Made by a program: the position numbers and the translations under genes. A stretch of DNA of 64,000 bases, taken from contig NZ_CYTW01000001.1 in NCBI RefSeq assembly GCF_001458215.1, positions 434,001-498,000 on the forward strand, in the 5' to 3' direction. Every line of letters begins with the position of its first letter. The first letter of the stretch is position 1. The notes beneath the pieces were generated by a model. It was not told where the DNA came from and did not search any database. It saw only the letters and a program-made list of their open reading frames with translations. Below are positions 17,528-25,322 of this stretch, piece by piece. This stretch comes from Shimia thalassica. Its GTDB lineage: Bacteria > Pseudomonadota > Alphaproteobacteria > Rhodobacterales > Rhodobacteraceae.

Positions 17528-18406
17528 ATGTCAGAACTAACTGGCGATACCGACCATATGCGCGACGAATACATGACGCAGGTCCGCCGCAAGCGTATGC
17601 TTGATGGGATCTTGCTGATCATTTTCGTGGCACTGATGATGTCCGGTTTCATGATCGCAGATGATCGCAATGCCGGAGGGTTCTGGGACGGCCTGCACCG
17701 CTTTTTTGACTTTCCCAAAGAAGTGCTGGGCGAGGCTGGCGAAAAGATCGCCGAGCTGCCGGGTCACCTTGTAAAATTCTTTCCGTCTCTGATCGAGACA
17801 ATCAATATTGCGGCCGCATCAACATTGATCGGTGCCATGATTGCGATGGTGTTTTCGTTGCTGTCGACACGCGGATTGGCACGCTGGCCGCGTCTGATCC
17901 CACTGTTCCGCCGTATCATGGATATCATGCGCGCAATCCCCGAGATTGTGATCGCGCTGGTCCTGATTTTCATCATGGGCGGTGGGCCGGTGCCTGCGAT
18001 GATTGCGATTGCGTTCCACACTGCGGGTGCGCTGGGCAAGCTGTTCTCTGAAGTGAACGAAAATGCCTCTCTCAAGCCCGTGGAAGGGCTGCAATCTGTC
18101 GGAGCAAGCTGGATCCAACGCATGTGGATTGGCGTGATCCCTCAGGTGGCACCGAACTATCTGAGCTACGCCTTGTTGCGGTTTGAAATCAATATTCGCG
18201 CCTCGGCTATCCTTGGTTTTGTTGGCGCAGGCGGCATTGGCTATGAACTCAAAAACGCAATGAGCTGGGGCAAGGGCCAATATGACGAGGCCGCTGCCAT
18301 CTTTATCCTGTTGTTCTTCTCGATTGTTGTGGTGGACCAACTGTCCAGCACATTCCGCGAACGCCTGACACACGGCAAAAAAGTAAAAATGAAGGTGACG
18401 GCATGA
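17528..18406 (+). CDS. phnE: Phosphonate ABC transporter permease (PhnE, first copy)
   Basis: Inner-membrane permease of 292 residues. It has an N-terminal helix (residues about 25-42), a short periplasmic stretch and the BPD permease core. The core contains ETINIAAASTLIGAMIAMVFS, the coupling segment EGLQSVGASWIQRMWIGVIPQ and ILGFVGAGGIGYEL. Its stop overlaps the second phnE by 4 nt (ATGA), so the two products probably form a heterodimeric channel. Confidence 0.92.
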   Translation: MSELTGDTDHMRDEYMTQVRRKRMLDGILLIIFVALMMSGFMIADDRNAGGFWDGLHRFFDFPKEVLGEAGEKIAELPGHLVKFFPSLIETINIAAASTLIGAMIAMVFSLLSTRGLARWPRLIPLFRRIMDIMRAIPEIVIALVLIFIMGGGPVPAMIAIAFHTAGALGKLFSEVNENASLKPVEGLQSVGASWIQRMWIGVIPQVAPNYLSYALLRFEINIRASAILGFVGAGGIGYELKNAMSWGKGQYDEAAAIFILLFFSIVVVDQLSSTFRERLTHGKKVKMKVTA

Positions 18407-19725
18407 CCATGACCGCAACCGACGCTGATCATCTCAAGATCGAAGCGGCCCGCATATTCTCTCGCAAGCGCATGGTATCTTTCGGGGTTCCGCTTATTGT
18501 TCTGGCGTATCTGACGTATATTTTCTTTGCTTTTGATGTGCCGGGTCTGGCCAAGCGGTTTGAAATCGACAACGCCCGTGCGCTGGTCGCTGACAGCTAC
18601 AGCTATAAAACCCACGTGAGCCGTGACAATCGCACCGGAGACGTTTCGGTGTCGATCGAAGGGGAACGCAAAGGCACCTATGCGGCGGGAACGTCACCAG
18701 AATGGGTCGCACTTGGCGCAGAAACGGTGATTGATCTGGGCAAGGGGCATGTGGTCACCTATGGCGCCGACAACTTCGTGTCATACGATATTCCGGGATA
18801 CGGAATGATCACCGCCCAACCCAGTCGCGCCAAAGGGGTTCAGGCCGAGTTGCCTCAGGGGGACGTGCCGGAATGGATCAACTCTTCGAAAAACCGTTTG
18901 ACGGTCACAACCGAAGAAGGTCGTTTGACAGTCACCCGGAACCGTACCGAAACTTTCCGCTATTTCATCGGCTGGGAATTGTTCTGGTTCACACTGGACA
19001 GCCCCTATCACGGCATGGGTCCTGTTGAAGTAATGAACCGCGCCCTTAACGGAGAGGCTGCCGAAATCTGGAGCGATTTCTGGAACAACAAGATGTGGCG
19101 GCACGCCGATGTGGCCTGGGCGATTTTTGAAACGATCCTGATGGCCTTTCTTGGTACGATGGGGGCCGCGATGGTTGCTTTGCCGCTGGCCTTCCTTGCT
19201 GCCAAGAATTTCTCGCCCTTTACCGTGGTTCGCCAGATCACGCGCCGTTTCTTTGACTTTTTCCGCGGCGTTGACGCACTGATATGGACAATTGTTTTGT
19301 CGCGCGCCTTTGGGCCGGGTCCATTGACCGGCGCCCTTGCGATCCTGATCACCGACACCGGAAGTTTTGGTAAAATGTTCTCGGAAGCTTTGGAAAACGT
19401 CGACGAGAAACAGATCGAGGGTATTCAGTCTACGGGCGCCAAGCCGTTACAGCGTTATCGCTTTGGTGTGATCCCCCAAGTGACACCGGTCTTGTTGAGC
19501 CAGATTCTGTATTATCTGGAATCCAACACGCGCAGCGCGACCATCATTGGCGCGATCACAGGCGGCGGTATTGGTCTGTTGCTCACGCAGGCGATGATCA
19601 CGCAGAAAGACTGGGAAGAGGTGTCCTATTACATCGTGCTGATTATCTTGATGGTGATGGCGATGGATTGGTTCTCTGGCTGGTTGCGTCGCCGTCTGAT
19701 CGCAAGCGACGAAAGCGGACATTGA
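18403..19725 (+). CDS. phnE: Phosphonate ABC transporter permease (PhnE, second copy, long form)
   Basis: Permease with the same core (EGIQSTGAKPLQRYRFGVIPQ, then IIGAITGGGIGLLL). At 440 residues it is about 150 longer than its partner. The extra part is a hydrophilic, beta-rich region between the first helix (about 27-45) and the core helices (from about 240). It contains DRTGDV-like and TVTTEEGRLTVTRNRTE strands and probably faces the periplasm. It is translationally coupled to the first phnE. The role of the extra domain is unknown; contact with PhnD is a guess. Confidence 0.88.
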   Translation: MTMTATDADHLKIEAARIFSRKRMVSFGVPLIVLAYLTYIFFAFDVPGLAKRFEIDNARALVADSYSYKTHVSRDNRTGDVSVSIEGERKGTYAAGTSPEWVALGAETVIDLGKGHVVTYGADNFVSYDIPGYGMITAQPSRAKGVQAELPQGDVPEWINSSKNRLTVTTEEGRLTVTRNRTETFRYFIGWELFWFTLDSPYHGMGPVEVMNRALNGEAAEIWSDFWNNKMWRHADVAWAIFETILMAFLGTMGAAMVALPLAFLAAKNFSPFTVVRQITRRFFDFFRGVDALIWTIVLSRAFGPGPLTGALAILITDTGSFGKMFSEALENVDEKQIEGIQSTGAKPLQRYRFGVIPQVTPVLLSQILYYLESNTRSATIIGAITGGGIGLLLTQAMITQKDWEEVSYYIVLIILMVMAMDWFSGWLRRRLIASDESGH

Positions 19726-19747
19726 TCGCACGCGCTGCAGCACTGTG

Positions 19748-19774
19748 TCGGGGGCATTCACCTTTTGCCCCCGA
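19748..19774. repeat. Strong hairpin between phnE2 and the acyltransferase gene
   Basis: Perfect 9-bp stem TCGGGGGCA / TGCCCCCGA with a 9-nt loop and no T run. It may stabilise upstream mRNA or lower expression of the next gene. Confidence 0.55.
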
Positions 19775-19821
19775 AGCCCCGCAACGGGCATTGGAACTTA
19801 TGCAGAATTCAAGAGGCGACC

Positions 19822-20439
19822 ATGGCTCGATTGACCGCAGAAAAGCCGTTCATTCACCCTGATTGTGAACTTCACGATGCCACGTTCGGGCGCTTTGTCG
19901 AGATCGGCAAAGGCACCCGTATCGTCAACAGCCATTTCGGGGATTATTCATACTGCGACCGCATGGCGGACATTGCGAATGCCGAAATTGGCAAGTTCGC
20001 CAACATTGCAGCAACGGTGCGCATCGGTGCCACCGATCACCCCATGGAAAATGCAAGTCTGCATCACTTTCTGTATCGGTCTTCCGACTATTGGGACGAT
20101 GCAGGCGTCGATGATGCCTTTTTCGCGCACCGTCAATCGCGCCGTGCCACAATCGGTCATGACACCTGGATTGGTCACAATGCGATGATTAAACCCGACG
20201 TCGCGGTGGGCCATGGGGCTATTGTGGCATCCGGGGCGATCGTGACCAAAGACGTTCCACCCTACATGATTGTGGCCGGCATTCCGGCGGTTCCATTGCG
20301 GGAAAGGTTTTCGTCAAACGTGGCAGATCGCCTTTTGGCGTTGGCATGGTGGGATTGGGACCACGCGCGACTTCGCGCGGCTTTGGAAGACTTTCGCGCG
20401 TTTCCGGCAGAAGCGTTTTTGGAAAAATACGGCGGCTAG
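19822..20439 (+). CDS. Phosphonate-associated hexapeptide-repeat acyltransferase
   Basis: A 205-residue left-handed beta-helix protein whose hexapeptide repeats include VEIGKGTRIVNSHFGDYSYC and IGHDTWIGHNAMIKPDVAVG. It belongs to the chloramphenicol-acetyltransferase-like group repeatedly found beside C-P lyase genes. The acyl acceptor is unknown; N-acetylation of aminoalkylphosphonates, as done by unrelated PhnO, is one possibility. ATG 19822 has AAGAGGCG upstream; the longer frame from 19765 overlaps the hairpin and is rejected. It converges on the DUF1801 gene with a 4-nt gap. Confidence 0.85.
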   Translation: MARLTAEKPFIHPDCELHDATFGRFVEIGKGTRIVNSHFGDYSYCDRMADIANAEIGKFANIAATVRIGATDHPMENASLHHFLYRSSDYWDDAGVDDAFFAHRQSRRATIGHDTWIGHNAMIKPDVAVGHGAIVASGAIVTKDVPPYMIVAGIPAVPLRERFSSNVADRLLALAWWDWDHARLRAALEDFRAFPAEAFLEKYGG

Positions 20440-20443
20440 CCGA

Positions 20444-20845
20444 TCATTTCAGATGATAGGTCAGCGCGCTTTTTATCAAAAGGCGTAACCTGTCATCAAA
20501 GGTGGTCCGACCTGATTCAAATACGACACCGCGATTGCCATCAAACGTAAAGTCCTCGGGGAAAAGCGTCTTGAAATCGGAAATCAGTGTTGTTTGACAA
20601 TGGGTATACATCGCCAGCCCACCGGTTTTGGGAACACCCAGCCGTACCGTTGACCCCGATTTCGTGACCGGTGTCAGATAAGACGGCTGTCCCCATTTTA
20701 ACGTCTCTTCAATCGTGCCGGCCTCGGGTGTTTCGATGGCCGTCTCGAAAATCATTTCGCGCAGCGCCATAAACCCGACACGCTCGGGGTCTGGAAACCG
20801 GTCAAAAGCAGCTTTGACATCTGGGTCGGCAAAAGGCGTGGGCAT
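20444..20845 (-). CDS. DUF1801 family protein
   Basis: A 133-residue soluble protein resembling DUF1801/YdhG, with ETLKWGQPSYLTP and the hydrophobic stretch KTGGLAMYTHCQTTLISDF. The function of the family is unknown. ATG 20845 (MPTPFADPD) is chosen over 20872 because AGGAG sits 5 nt upstream. It lies downstream of the phnM-like gene on the same strand, so it probably belongs to the phnF arm, but nothing in it points to phosphonates. Confidence 0.75.
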   Translation of the reverse strand: MPTPFADPDVKAAFDRFPDPERVGFMALREMIFETAIETPEAGTIEETLKWGQPSYLTPVTKSGSTVRLGVPKTGGLAMYTHCQTTLISDFKTLFPEDFTFDGNRGVVFESGRTTFDDRLRLLIKSALTYHLK

Positions 20846-20905
20846 TGTTGCTCCTGAGAGATCCTGAGCCAAAGCCTAACCTTGATCACCGTACCACGAA
20901 AGCTG

Positions 20906-22087
20906 TTATTCCGCAGCCATAGGCAGGGCACGCCCGGCCTGGAAAAAGCGATGGGCCGCTTCCCCGACCAGATGGGTGATCCGGCCACCGGAAATTGTCC
21001 CTTCGATTGCGCGTGTTTGTTCATTGATAATGGCGATGTCAGCGCGTCGCCCATGATCAAAATACCCACGATCAGCAAGGCCCATGATGTTTGCGGGGTT
21101 CTGCGAGATCAACGCCCAGGCTTTGGGCAGCGACAACAGACCATCATCTGCAAGCCGGAAGGCCGCCTGTGCCAGTGCCGGATAATAATAGTCAGACACC
21201 AATGCATCACAAAGGTCATCCTCGACCAGTTCGATCGCGGCGATGTTGCCGGACTGCGAACCACCGCGCACGATATTGGGGGCCCCCATAAGGACATGGT
21301 CTCCAACAGCTTTGGCCAACGCAGCAGCAGGTCGCGCCGTCGGAAATTCACAGATACGCGCCCCGATCATGGAAAACCGTTCGCGGGTGTCCCCATCCGG
21401 ATCATCATGCGACCCATAGAGAACACCGAGCTGGTCAAACCGTTCTGCCAGCTTGCATAGGTAACGGGGCACATGCGGGGTTTGTTCCTGTGCTTGATGG
21501 ACCAAATGCATATGCTGTTCCGGTGTGCGTCCCGCTTTCTTGGCCCAGATCGCGATTTCTTCGGGGCGCAAACGGGCAAGGTGCACCGCTTCGTCGAGGT
21601 GATTGTTGAAAACTACGTAGCCGATTTTATGGCGCTCGACTGCCGCAAGAAGCTGTTCAGCGGTGTCAACCGTGTGGGTTTCACACCGGATCTGGACACG
21701 CAGGTCGGTTATGGAATGCTGGCAATACCCTGCAAGTGCATCCAACAAGGTTTCGGCATACGCCGGCCCCCGATGCCCACCTTCCCAGCTCCAGCTTTGT
21801 GCAAGCCATGCCGTTGTGATCCCGTGCGCAGCTGCGTCACGATCTGTTGCACGCAGGCCAGTTTCCAAAGGGAACGGCGCCGAAGGGCGGGGTGCAATGT
21901 GGCGTTCAAAAGCATCGCCATGCAGATCGATGATGCCCGGCATCAGCAGGTAACCCGCAAGGTTCACTTCGGGAAGGGGACCCTTTGAAATCCGGCCATG
22001 CTCGATCGCGAGGGATCGTTTCTGCATTTCGCCGTCTCGAAGAACTGTCGCACCCGTCAGGCGCAAAGATAAAGGATGTCTGGGCAT
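20906..22087 (-). CDS. PhnM-like amidohydrolase (second PhnM paralogue)
   Basis: A 393-residue amidohydrolase homologous to PhnM, the diphosphatase acting on alpha-D-ribose 1-methylphosphonate 5-triphosphate. Shared landmarks are MPGIIDLHGDAFERHIAPRP (metal-binding His and the ERH motif), YGSHDD, GAPNIVRGGSQSGNIAAIEL and DYYYPAL. It differs from the second copy at 28963 throughout, so this is an old duplication. ATG 22087 (MPRHPLSLRLTG) is preferred to upstream starts, which add residues unlike the family. It lies 87 nt downstream of phnF on the same strand. It could be a second PhnM or act on a related nucleotide. Confidence 0.85.
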   Translation of the reverse strand: MPRHPLSLRLTGATVLRDGEMQKRSLAIEHGRISKGPLPEVNLAGYLLMPGIIDLHGDAFERHIAPRPSAPFPLETGLRATDRDAAAHGITTAWLAQSWSWEGGHRGPAYAETLLDALAGYCQHSITDLRVQIRCETHTVDTAEQLLAAVERHKIGYVVFNNHLDEAVHLARLRPEEIAIWAKKAGRTPEQHMHLVHQAQEQTPHVPRYLCKLAERFDQLGVLYGSHDDPDGDTRERFSMIGARICEFPTARPAAALAKAVGDHVLMGAPNIVRGGSQSGNIAAIELVEDDLCDALVSDYYYPALAQAAFRLADDGLLSLPKAWALISQNPANIMGLADRGYFDHGRRADIAIINEQTRAIEGTISGGRITHLVGEAAHRFFQAGRALPMAAE

Positions 22088-22174
22088 CGAACCACTGCTC
22101 ACTAAAGCACTTTTCTGTGCTTCTAGGCAGGTTGTATGTCGCACGCGTGACAACACACGGAAAATCTGCGGCGG

Positions 22175-22906
22175 TTATGGCGTGGCATCTTGTGCCAAGG
22201 TGAGCGTGACCCGATCTCCGGCGAACCATGTCGTGCCATATTCGACTGGCGTGCCCTGAGGATCGACATTTATTCCGACTGTTCGCAAAATCGGATCGCC
22301 TTCAAGGATGCGCAGATGAAGCGCCTGTGTGGCTGTCGCCCGTTTCGCCGTCAGACGCGTTGATGCCCGGGTATAGTCTTCGACGCCACAGGCCTTGAGG
22401 GCTTCGGTCACTGACTTGAAATCCTGAATATACTGCAAAATCTCGGGAAACCTGTCGGCGGGAAAAACGGATCTGAAAACGGCCAAAGCTTGTCCGTCGG
22501 CAAGGGAAAGCCCGTCATAGACATGTACGTAATCCCCCTTGGCCAGACCAAGGGCCTCTGCTTCACGTTGGTCCGAGGCGCGGGTTTCGCAGGACAGGAT
22601 TTCTTTTCCCGGCAAGAGCCCGGATTTTTGCAAGTTGGCGTGAAAACGGACGCGTTTCCCGATGGGGTAATCGGTTGGAACTTGTGCCACAAACACGCCT
22701 GATCCGCGTCGCGCATGGGTCAGACCCGCATCTGACATTGCCTTCAGGGCATGACGCACCGTGTGCCGGTTTACCCCGAACCGCGCCGACAACTCGGCCT
22801 CGGTCGGAAGCTTGTCACCGGGCGCATACCGCCCCTCTGCAATGTCCGCGGTGAGCGTCCTTGAAATGGCCGCCCAGACGGGAGTTCTTTTTTGTCCTGC
22901 GTTCAT
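22175..22906 (-). CDS. phnF: PhnF, GntR/HutC-family regulator of phosphonate genes
   Basis: A 243-residue regulator. The N-terminal winged helix spans residues 8-76 (GDKLPTEAELSARFGVNRHT, then VRHALKAMSDAGL), and a C-terminal UTRA ligand domain spans about 95-238. It is divergent from phnG, with 101 nt between the two starts. HutC-type regulators bind their own intergenic region, and an inverted repeat is present there. Its start codon lies inside a Pho-box-like sequence. Repression of phnG-N relieved by a phosphonate or phosphate signal is the inferred role. Confidence 0.88.
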   Translation of the reverse strand: MNAGQKRTPVWAAISRTLTADIAEGRYAPGDKLPTEAELSARFGVNRHTVRHALKAMSDAGLTHARRGSGVFVAQVPTDYPIGKRVRFHANLQKSGLLPGKEILSCETRASDQREAEALGLAKGDYVHVYDGLSLADGQALAVFRSVFPADRFPEILQYIQDFKSVTEALKACGVEDYTRASTRLTAKRATATQALHLRILEGDPILRTVGINVDPQGTPVEYGTTWFAGDRVTLTLAQDATP

Positions 22907-22922
22907 GTCATGAAACTTTCAC
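22905..22922 (+). promoter_or_regulatory. Pho box in the phnF-phnG intergenic region
   Basis: ATGTCAT-GAAA-CTTTCAC matches 15 of 18 positions of the PhoB consensus CTGTCATAAAACTGTCAC with the correct 11-nt repeat period. It lies upstream of a promoter-like element for phnG and overlaps the phnF start codon on the other strand. Confidence 0.58.
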
Positions 22923-22933
22923 CAAATTGCGGA

Positions 22934-22962
22934 TTGCCCGACTCGGGCCAAATGCGTAACAT
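22934..22962 (+). promoter_or_regulatory. Candidate sigma-70 promoter for phnG
   Basis: TTGCCC (22934-22939), a 17-nt spacer and TAACAT (22957-22962). Transcription would begin near 22969, inside the downstream inverted repeat. Confidence 0.4.
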
Positions 22963-22992
22963 TTGTCTAGTTGTATAGAAAAGTAGACAAAT
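22961..22992. promoter_or_regulatory. Candidate PhnF operator (inverted repeat)
   Basis: Perfect 9-bp arms ATTTGTCTA / TAGACAAAT separated by 14 nt, with an extra TTGTATAG inside and TGTCTAGA at 23001-23008 touching the phnG start codon. The spacing, the GTCTA half-sites and the position over the predicted transcription start fit a HutC-family repressor site. Confidence 0.6.
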
Positions 22993-23007
22993 CTGCAAGG
23001 TGTCTAG

Positions 23008-23454
23008 ATGACCAGTGAATTAGCCCGCCGCGACTGGATGAGCCTTTTGGCCAAAGCCCCGGCGCAAACATTGCAAAGCCTTTGGCAGGCAACGGGACTT
23101 GATCCAGAGTTCTCTTGGCTGCGCTCCCCCGAGATCGGCGCAACTATGGTGCGTGGTCGCATGGGGGGAACAGGCGCGCCGTTCAATCTTGGGGAAATGA
23201 CGGTCACCCGTTGCTCACTCCAATTGACAAGCGGGGAAGTGGGGCATGCCTATATTCAGGGGCGCGATAAAGCCAAGGCTCGGATCGCCGCAATCATTGA
23301 TGCCCTGATGCAAGGGCCGCAGGGGGAGAACCTGCGCGCCACGTTGATTGCGCGACTGGAGGCGGAAATGCTTGCCGCAAAATCCAAACGGGCGGCCAAG
23401 GCAGCGGCGACCAAGGTCGACTTTTTCACCATGGTACGGGGAGAGGATCAATGA
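23008..23454 (+). CDS. phnG: Phosphonate C-P lyase subunit PhnG
   Basis: Component of the PhnGHIJ core complex that makes alpha-D-ribose 1-alkylphosphonate 5-triphosphate and then breaks the C-P bond. The 148-residue protein starts with ARRDWMSLLAKAP and carries GEMTVTRCSLQL and GHAYIQGRDKAKARIAAIID, typical of PhnG. ATG 23008 has an AAGG site upstream. First gene of the plus-strand operon; overlaps phnH by 4 nt. Confidence 0.93.
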   Translation: MTSELARRDWMSLLAKAPAQTLQSLWQATGLDPEFSWLRSPEIGATMVRGRMGGTGAPFNLGEMTVTRCSLQLTSGEVGHAYIQGRDKAKARIAAIIDALMQGPQGENLRATLIARLEAEMLAAKSKRAAKAAATKVDFFTMVRGEDQ

Positions 23455-24020
23455 ATTCAGATATCCTCAAAGGTGGATTTGCCAATGTGCCGGTCGAGTC
23501 GGCGCATGCGTTCCGCGACATCATGAATGTGATGGCAAAGCCGGGTGAGATACGGGAAGTGGCCGGGGCGATGCCCCCTGCGCCCTTGTCGATTGCTGCA
23601 GGTGTGACGCTTCTCACTTTGTGTGATCCGGAAACGCCGGTCTTTCTGGCGGAATGCACCGATACCAAAGATGTGCGCGACTGGATTGCGTTTCACATCG
23701 GGGCGCCGATTTCGAACAAGGCAGACGCTATGTTTGCGGTTGGCACGTGGGCCACATTGGCGCCGATTGAAGAATTTGCCATTGGCACGTCCGAGTATCC
23801 GGACCGGTCTGCAACTTTGATTGTCGCGTGTGACACACTTGAAAGCACTGGCGCGGTTTTGCGCGGGCCGGGGATCAAGACCACAACACACCTGTCTTTG
23901 CCTGAAACGCGGGCCTTTCAACAAAACGCCGCGCTGTTTCCGTTGGGCTTGGACTTTTTGTTCACCGCAGGCAACCGCATCGCGGCGGTGCCTCGCACAA
24001 CAAAAGTGGAGACCAGCTGA
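23451..24020 (+). CDS. phnH: Phosphonate C-P lyase subunit PhnH
   Basis: Core C-P lyase subunit of 189 residues, dimeric in E. coli. Family features are FANVPVESAHAFRDIMNVMA near the N-terminus, GTWATLAPIEEFAIGTSEYP and RGPGIKTTTHLSLPE. It starts inside the phnG stop (ATGA overlap) and ends in a 1-nt overlap with phnI, so G, H and I are translationally coupled, as expected for a stoichiometric complex. Confidence 0.93.
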   Translation: MNSDILKGGFANVPVESAHAFRDIMNVMAKPGEIREVAGAMPPAPLSIAAGVTLLTLCDPETPVFLAECTDTKDVRDWIAFHIGAPISNKADAMFAVGTWATLAPIEEFAIGTSEYPDRSATLIVACDTLESTGAVLRGPGIKTTTHLSLPETRAFQQNAALFPLGLDFLFTAGNRIAAVPRTTKVETS

Positions 24021-25105
24021 TGTATGTTGCTGTCAAAGGCGGTGAGCGTGCGATCGATAACGCGCATGCATGGCTTGCAGAAGAGCGTCGTGGCGATCCG
24101 AGTGTCGATGAGCTGTCCGTTGCGCAAATTTGCGAGCAGCTGAGTCTGGCTGTAAATCGGGTGATGGCCGAAGGGTCCTTGTATGATCCGGACCTTGCTG
24201 CGCTTGCAATCAAACAGGCCCGCGGGGACATGATCGAAGCGATCTTCCTTATTCGGGCATACCGCACGACCTTGCCCCGTTTTGGATATTCTTCTCCGGT
24301 TGAGACGGCGAATATGGCCTGTGACCGCCGCATTTCGGCGACGTTCAAGGATGCGCCGGGCGGTCAGGTTCTTGGGCCGACGTTTGATTATACCCACCGG
24401 TTGCTGGACTTTGCGCTAGCCGCCGAAGGTGACACACCCGAAGCCGCAGAAGGCATCGCCCGTCACGAACCCACGCCTCACATCACCGAGTTTTTGAACC
24501 AAGAAGGCTTGATCCAGACCGAAGAGGACACGGACAAAACGCCCGGGGATCTAACGCGTGAACCGTTGGAATTGCCAGCCAATCGCGCGCTGCGGCTGCA
24601 ATCGTTGTCGCGCGGCGACGAGGGATTTGTGCTGGGCATGGCGTATTCAACGCAACGTGGCTATGCGCGCAACCACGCGTTTGTCGGTGAATTGCGGATC
24701 GGGAAGGTCGATGTCGAAATGGAGATTCCCGAATTGGGGTTCTCGATCGATATTGGGGAAATCGAACTGACCGAATGTGAAACGGTGAACCAGTTCACCG
24801 GATCGAAAACAGAACCACCTCAATTCACACGGGGGTATGGGTTGGTGTTTGGCCAATCAGAGCGCAAGTCGATTTCGATGGCTTTGGTTGATCGTGCTTT
24901 GCGCTGGAAAGAGTTGGGCGAAGACAACCTTGGAGCGCCTGCACAGGACGAGGAATTCGTGCTGTACCATTCAGACAACATTCAAGCGACCGGCTTTCTC
25001 GAACACATCAAGCTGCCGCACTATGTTGATTTCCAGTCCGAGCTAGAACTGATCCGCAAATTGCGGCGTGAAGCTATGGGTGAAATGAAGGAGGCCGCGG
25101 AATGA
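24020..25105 (+). CDS. phnI: Phosphonate C-P lyase subunit PhnI
   Basis: Nucleosidase-type core subunit that, with G, H and L, replaces adenine of ATP by the phosphonate. The 361-residue protein starts MYVAVKGGERAIDNAHAWLA. It contains GQVLGPTFDYTHRLLDFA and, near the C-terminus, VLYHSDNIQATGFLEHIKLP, all PhnI hallmarks. A 7-bp inverted repeat (25091-25115) spans its stop codon. Unlike in compact phn operons, phnJ begins 217 nt later, and that gap carries a small ORF on the opposite strand. Confidence 0.94.
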   Translation: MYVAVKGGERAIDNAHAWLAEERRGDPSVDELSVAQICEQLSLAVNRVMAEGSLYDPDLAALAIKQARGDMIEAIFLIRAYRTTLPRFGYSSPVETANMACDRRISATFKDAPGGQVLGPTFDYTHRLLDFALAAEGDTPEAAEGIARHEPTPHITEFLNQEGLIQTEEDTDKTPGDLTREPLELPANRALRLQSLSRGDEGFVLGMAYSTQRGYARNHAFVGELRIGKVDVEMEIPELGFSIDIGEIELTECETVNQFTGSKTEPPQFTRGYGLVFGQSERKSISMALVDRALRWKELGEDNLGAPAQDEEFVLYHSDNIQATGFLEHIKLPHYVDFQSELELIRKLRREAMGEMKEAAE

Positions 25106-25115
25106 TCACGGCCTC
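25091..25115. repeat. Hairpin over the phnI stop codon
   Basis: GAGGCCG / CGGCCTC arms with an 11-nt loop enclosing the stop codon. It could end transcripts arriving from the minus strand (the small ORF) or modulate read-through from phnI to phnJ. Confidence 0.45.
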
Positions 25116-25143
25116 ACTCACTTGCGTAAATCCCGAACGAAAA

Positions 25144-25257
25144 TCACTTTTTGGAAAAAACGTCAAAACCGGAATCCGGGTAGCGTTTCATCAGCACTTT
25201 GCCAATCAGCGCTGCGGAAAAAATCCCCAGCATAAAAATCACTGTCCATATCAACAT
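25144..25257 (-). CDS. 37-residue single-helix membrane protein antisense between phnI and phnJ
   Basis: ORF of 38 codons starting at ATG 25257, with GAGGAGAGAGA 3 nt upstream, an excellent ribosome binding site. The product starts MLIWTVIFMLGIFSAALIGK, giving one hydrophobic helix of about 20 residues, then a short basic/polar tail with RYPDSGF and a KK end. Neither neighbouring gene overlaps it. I do not recognise the family. Transcription opposite to the phn operon would need its own promoter in 25258-25322. It may regulate or assist a membrane component; that is only a guess, and chance occurrence is not excluded. Confidence 0.55.
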   Translation of the reverse strand: MLIWTVIFMLGIFSAALIGKVLMKRYPDSGFDVFSKK

Positions 25258-25322
25258 TGGTCTCTCTCCTCATTGTTTTTGGGGTCTGAGACTTCGGACT
25301 ACTCGACAGGGGGGGCGATTTA

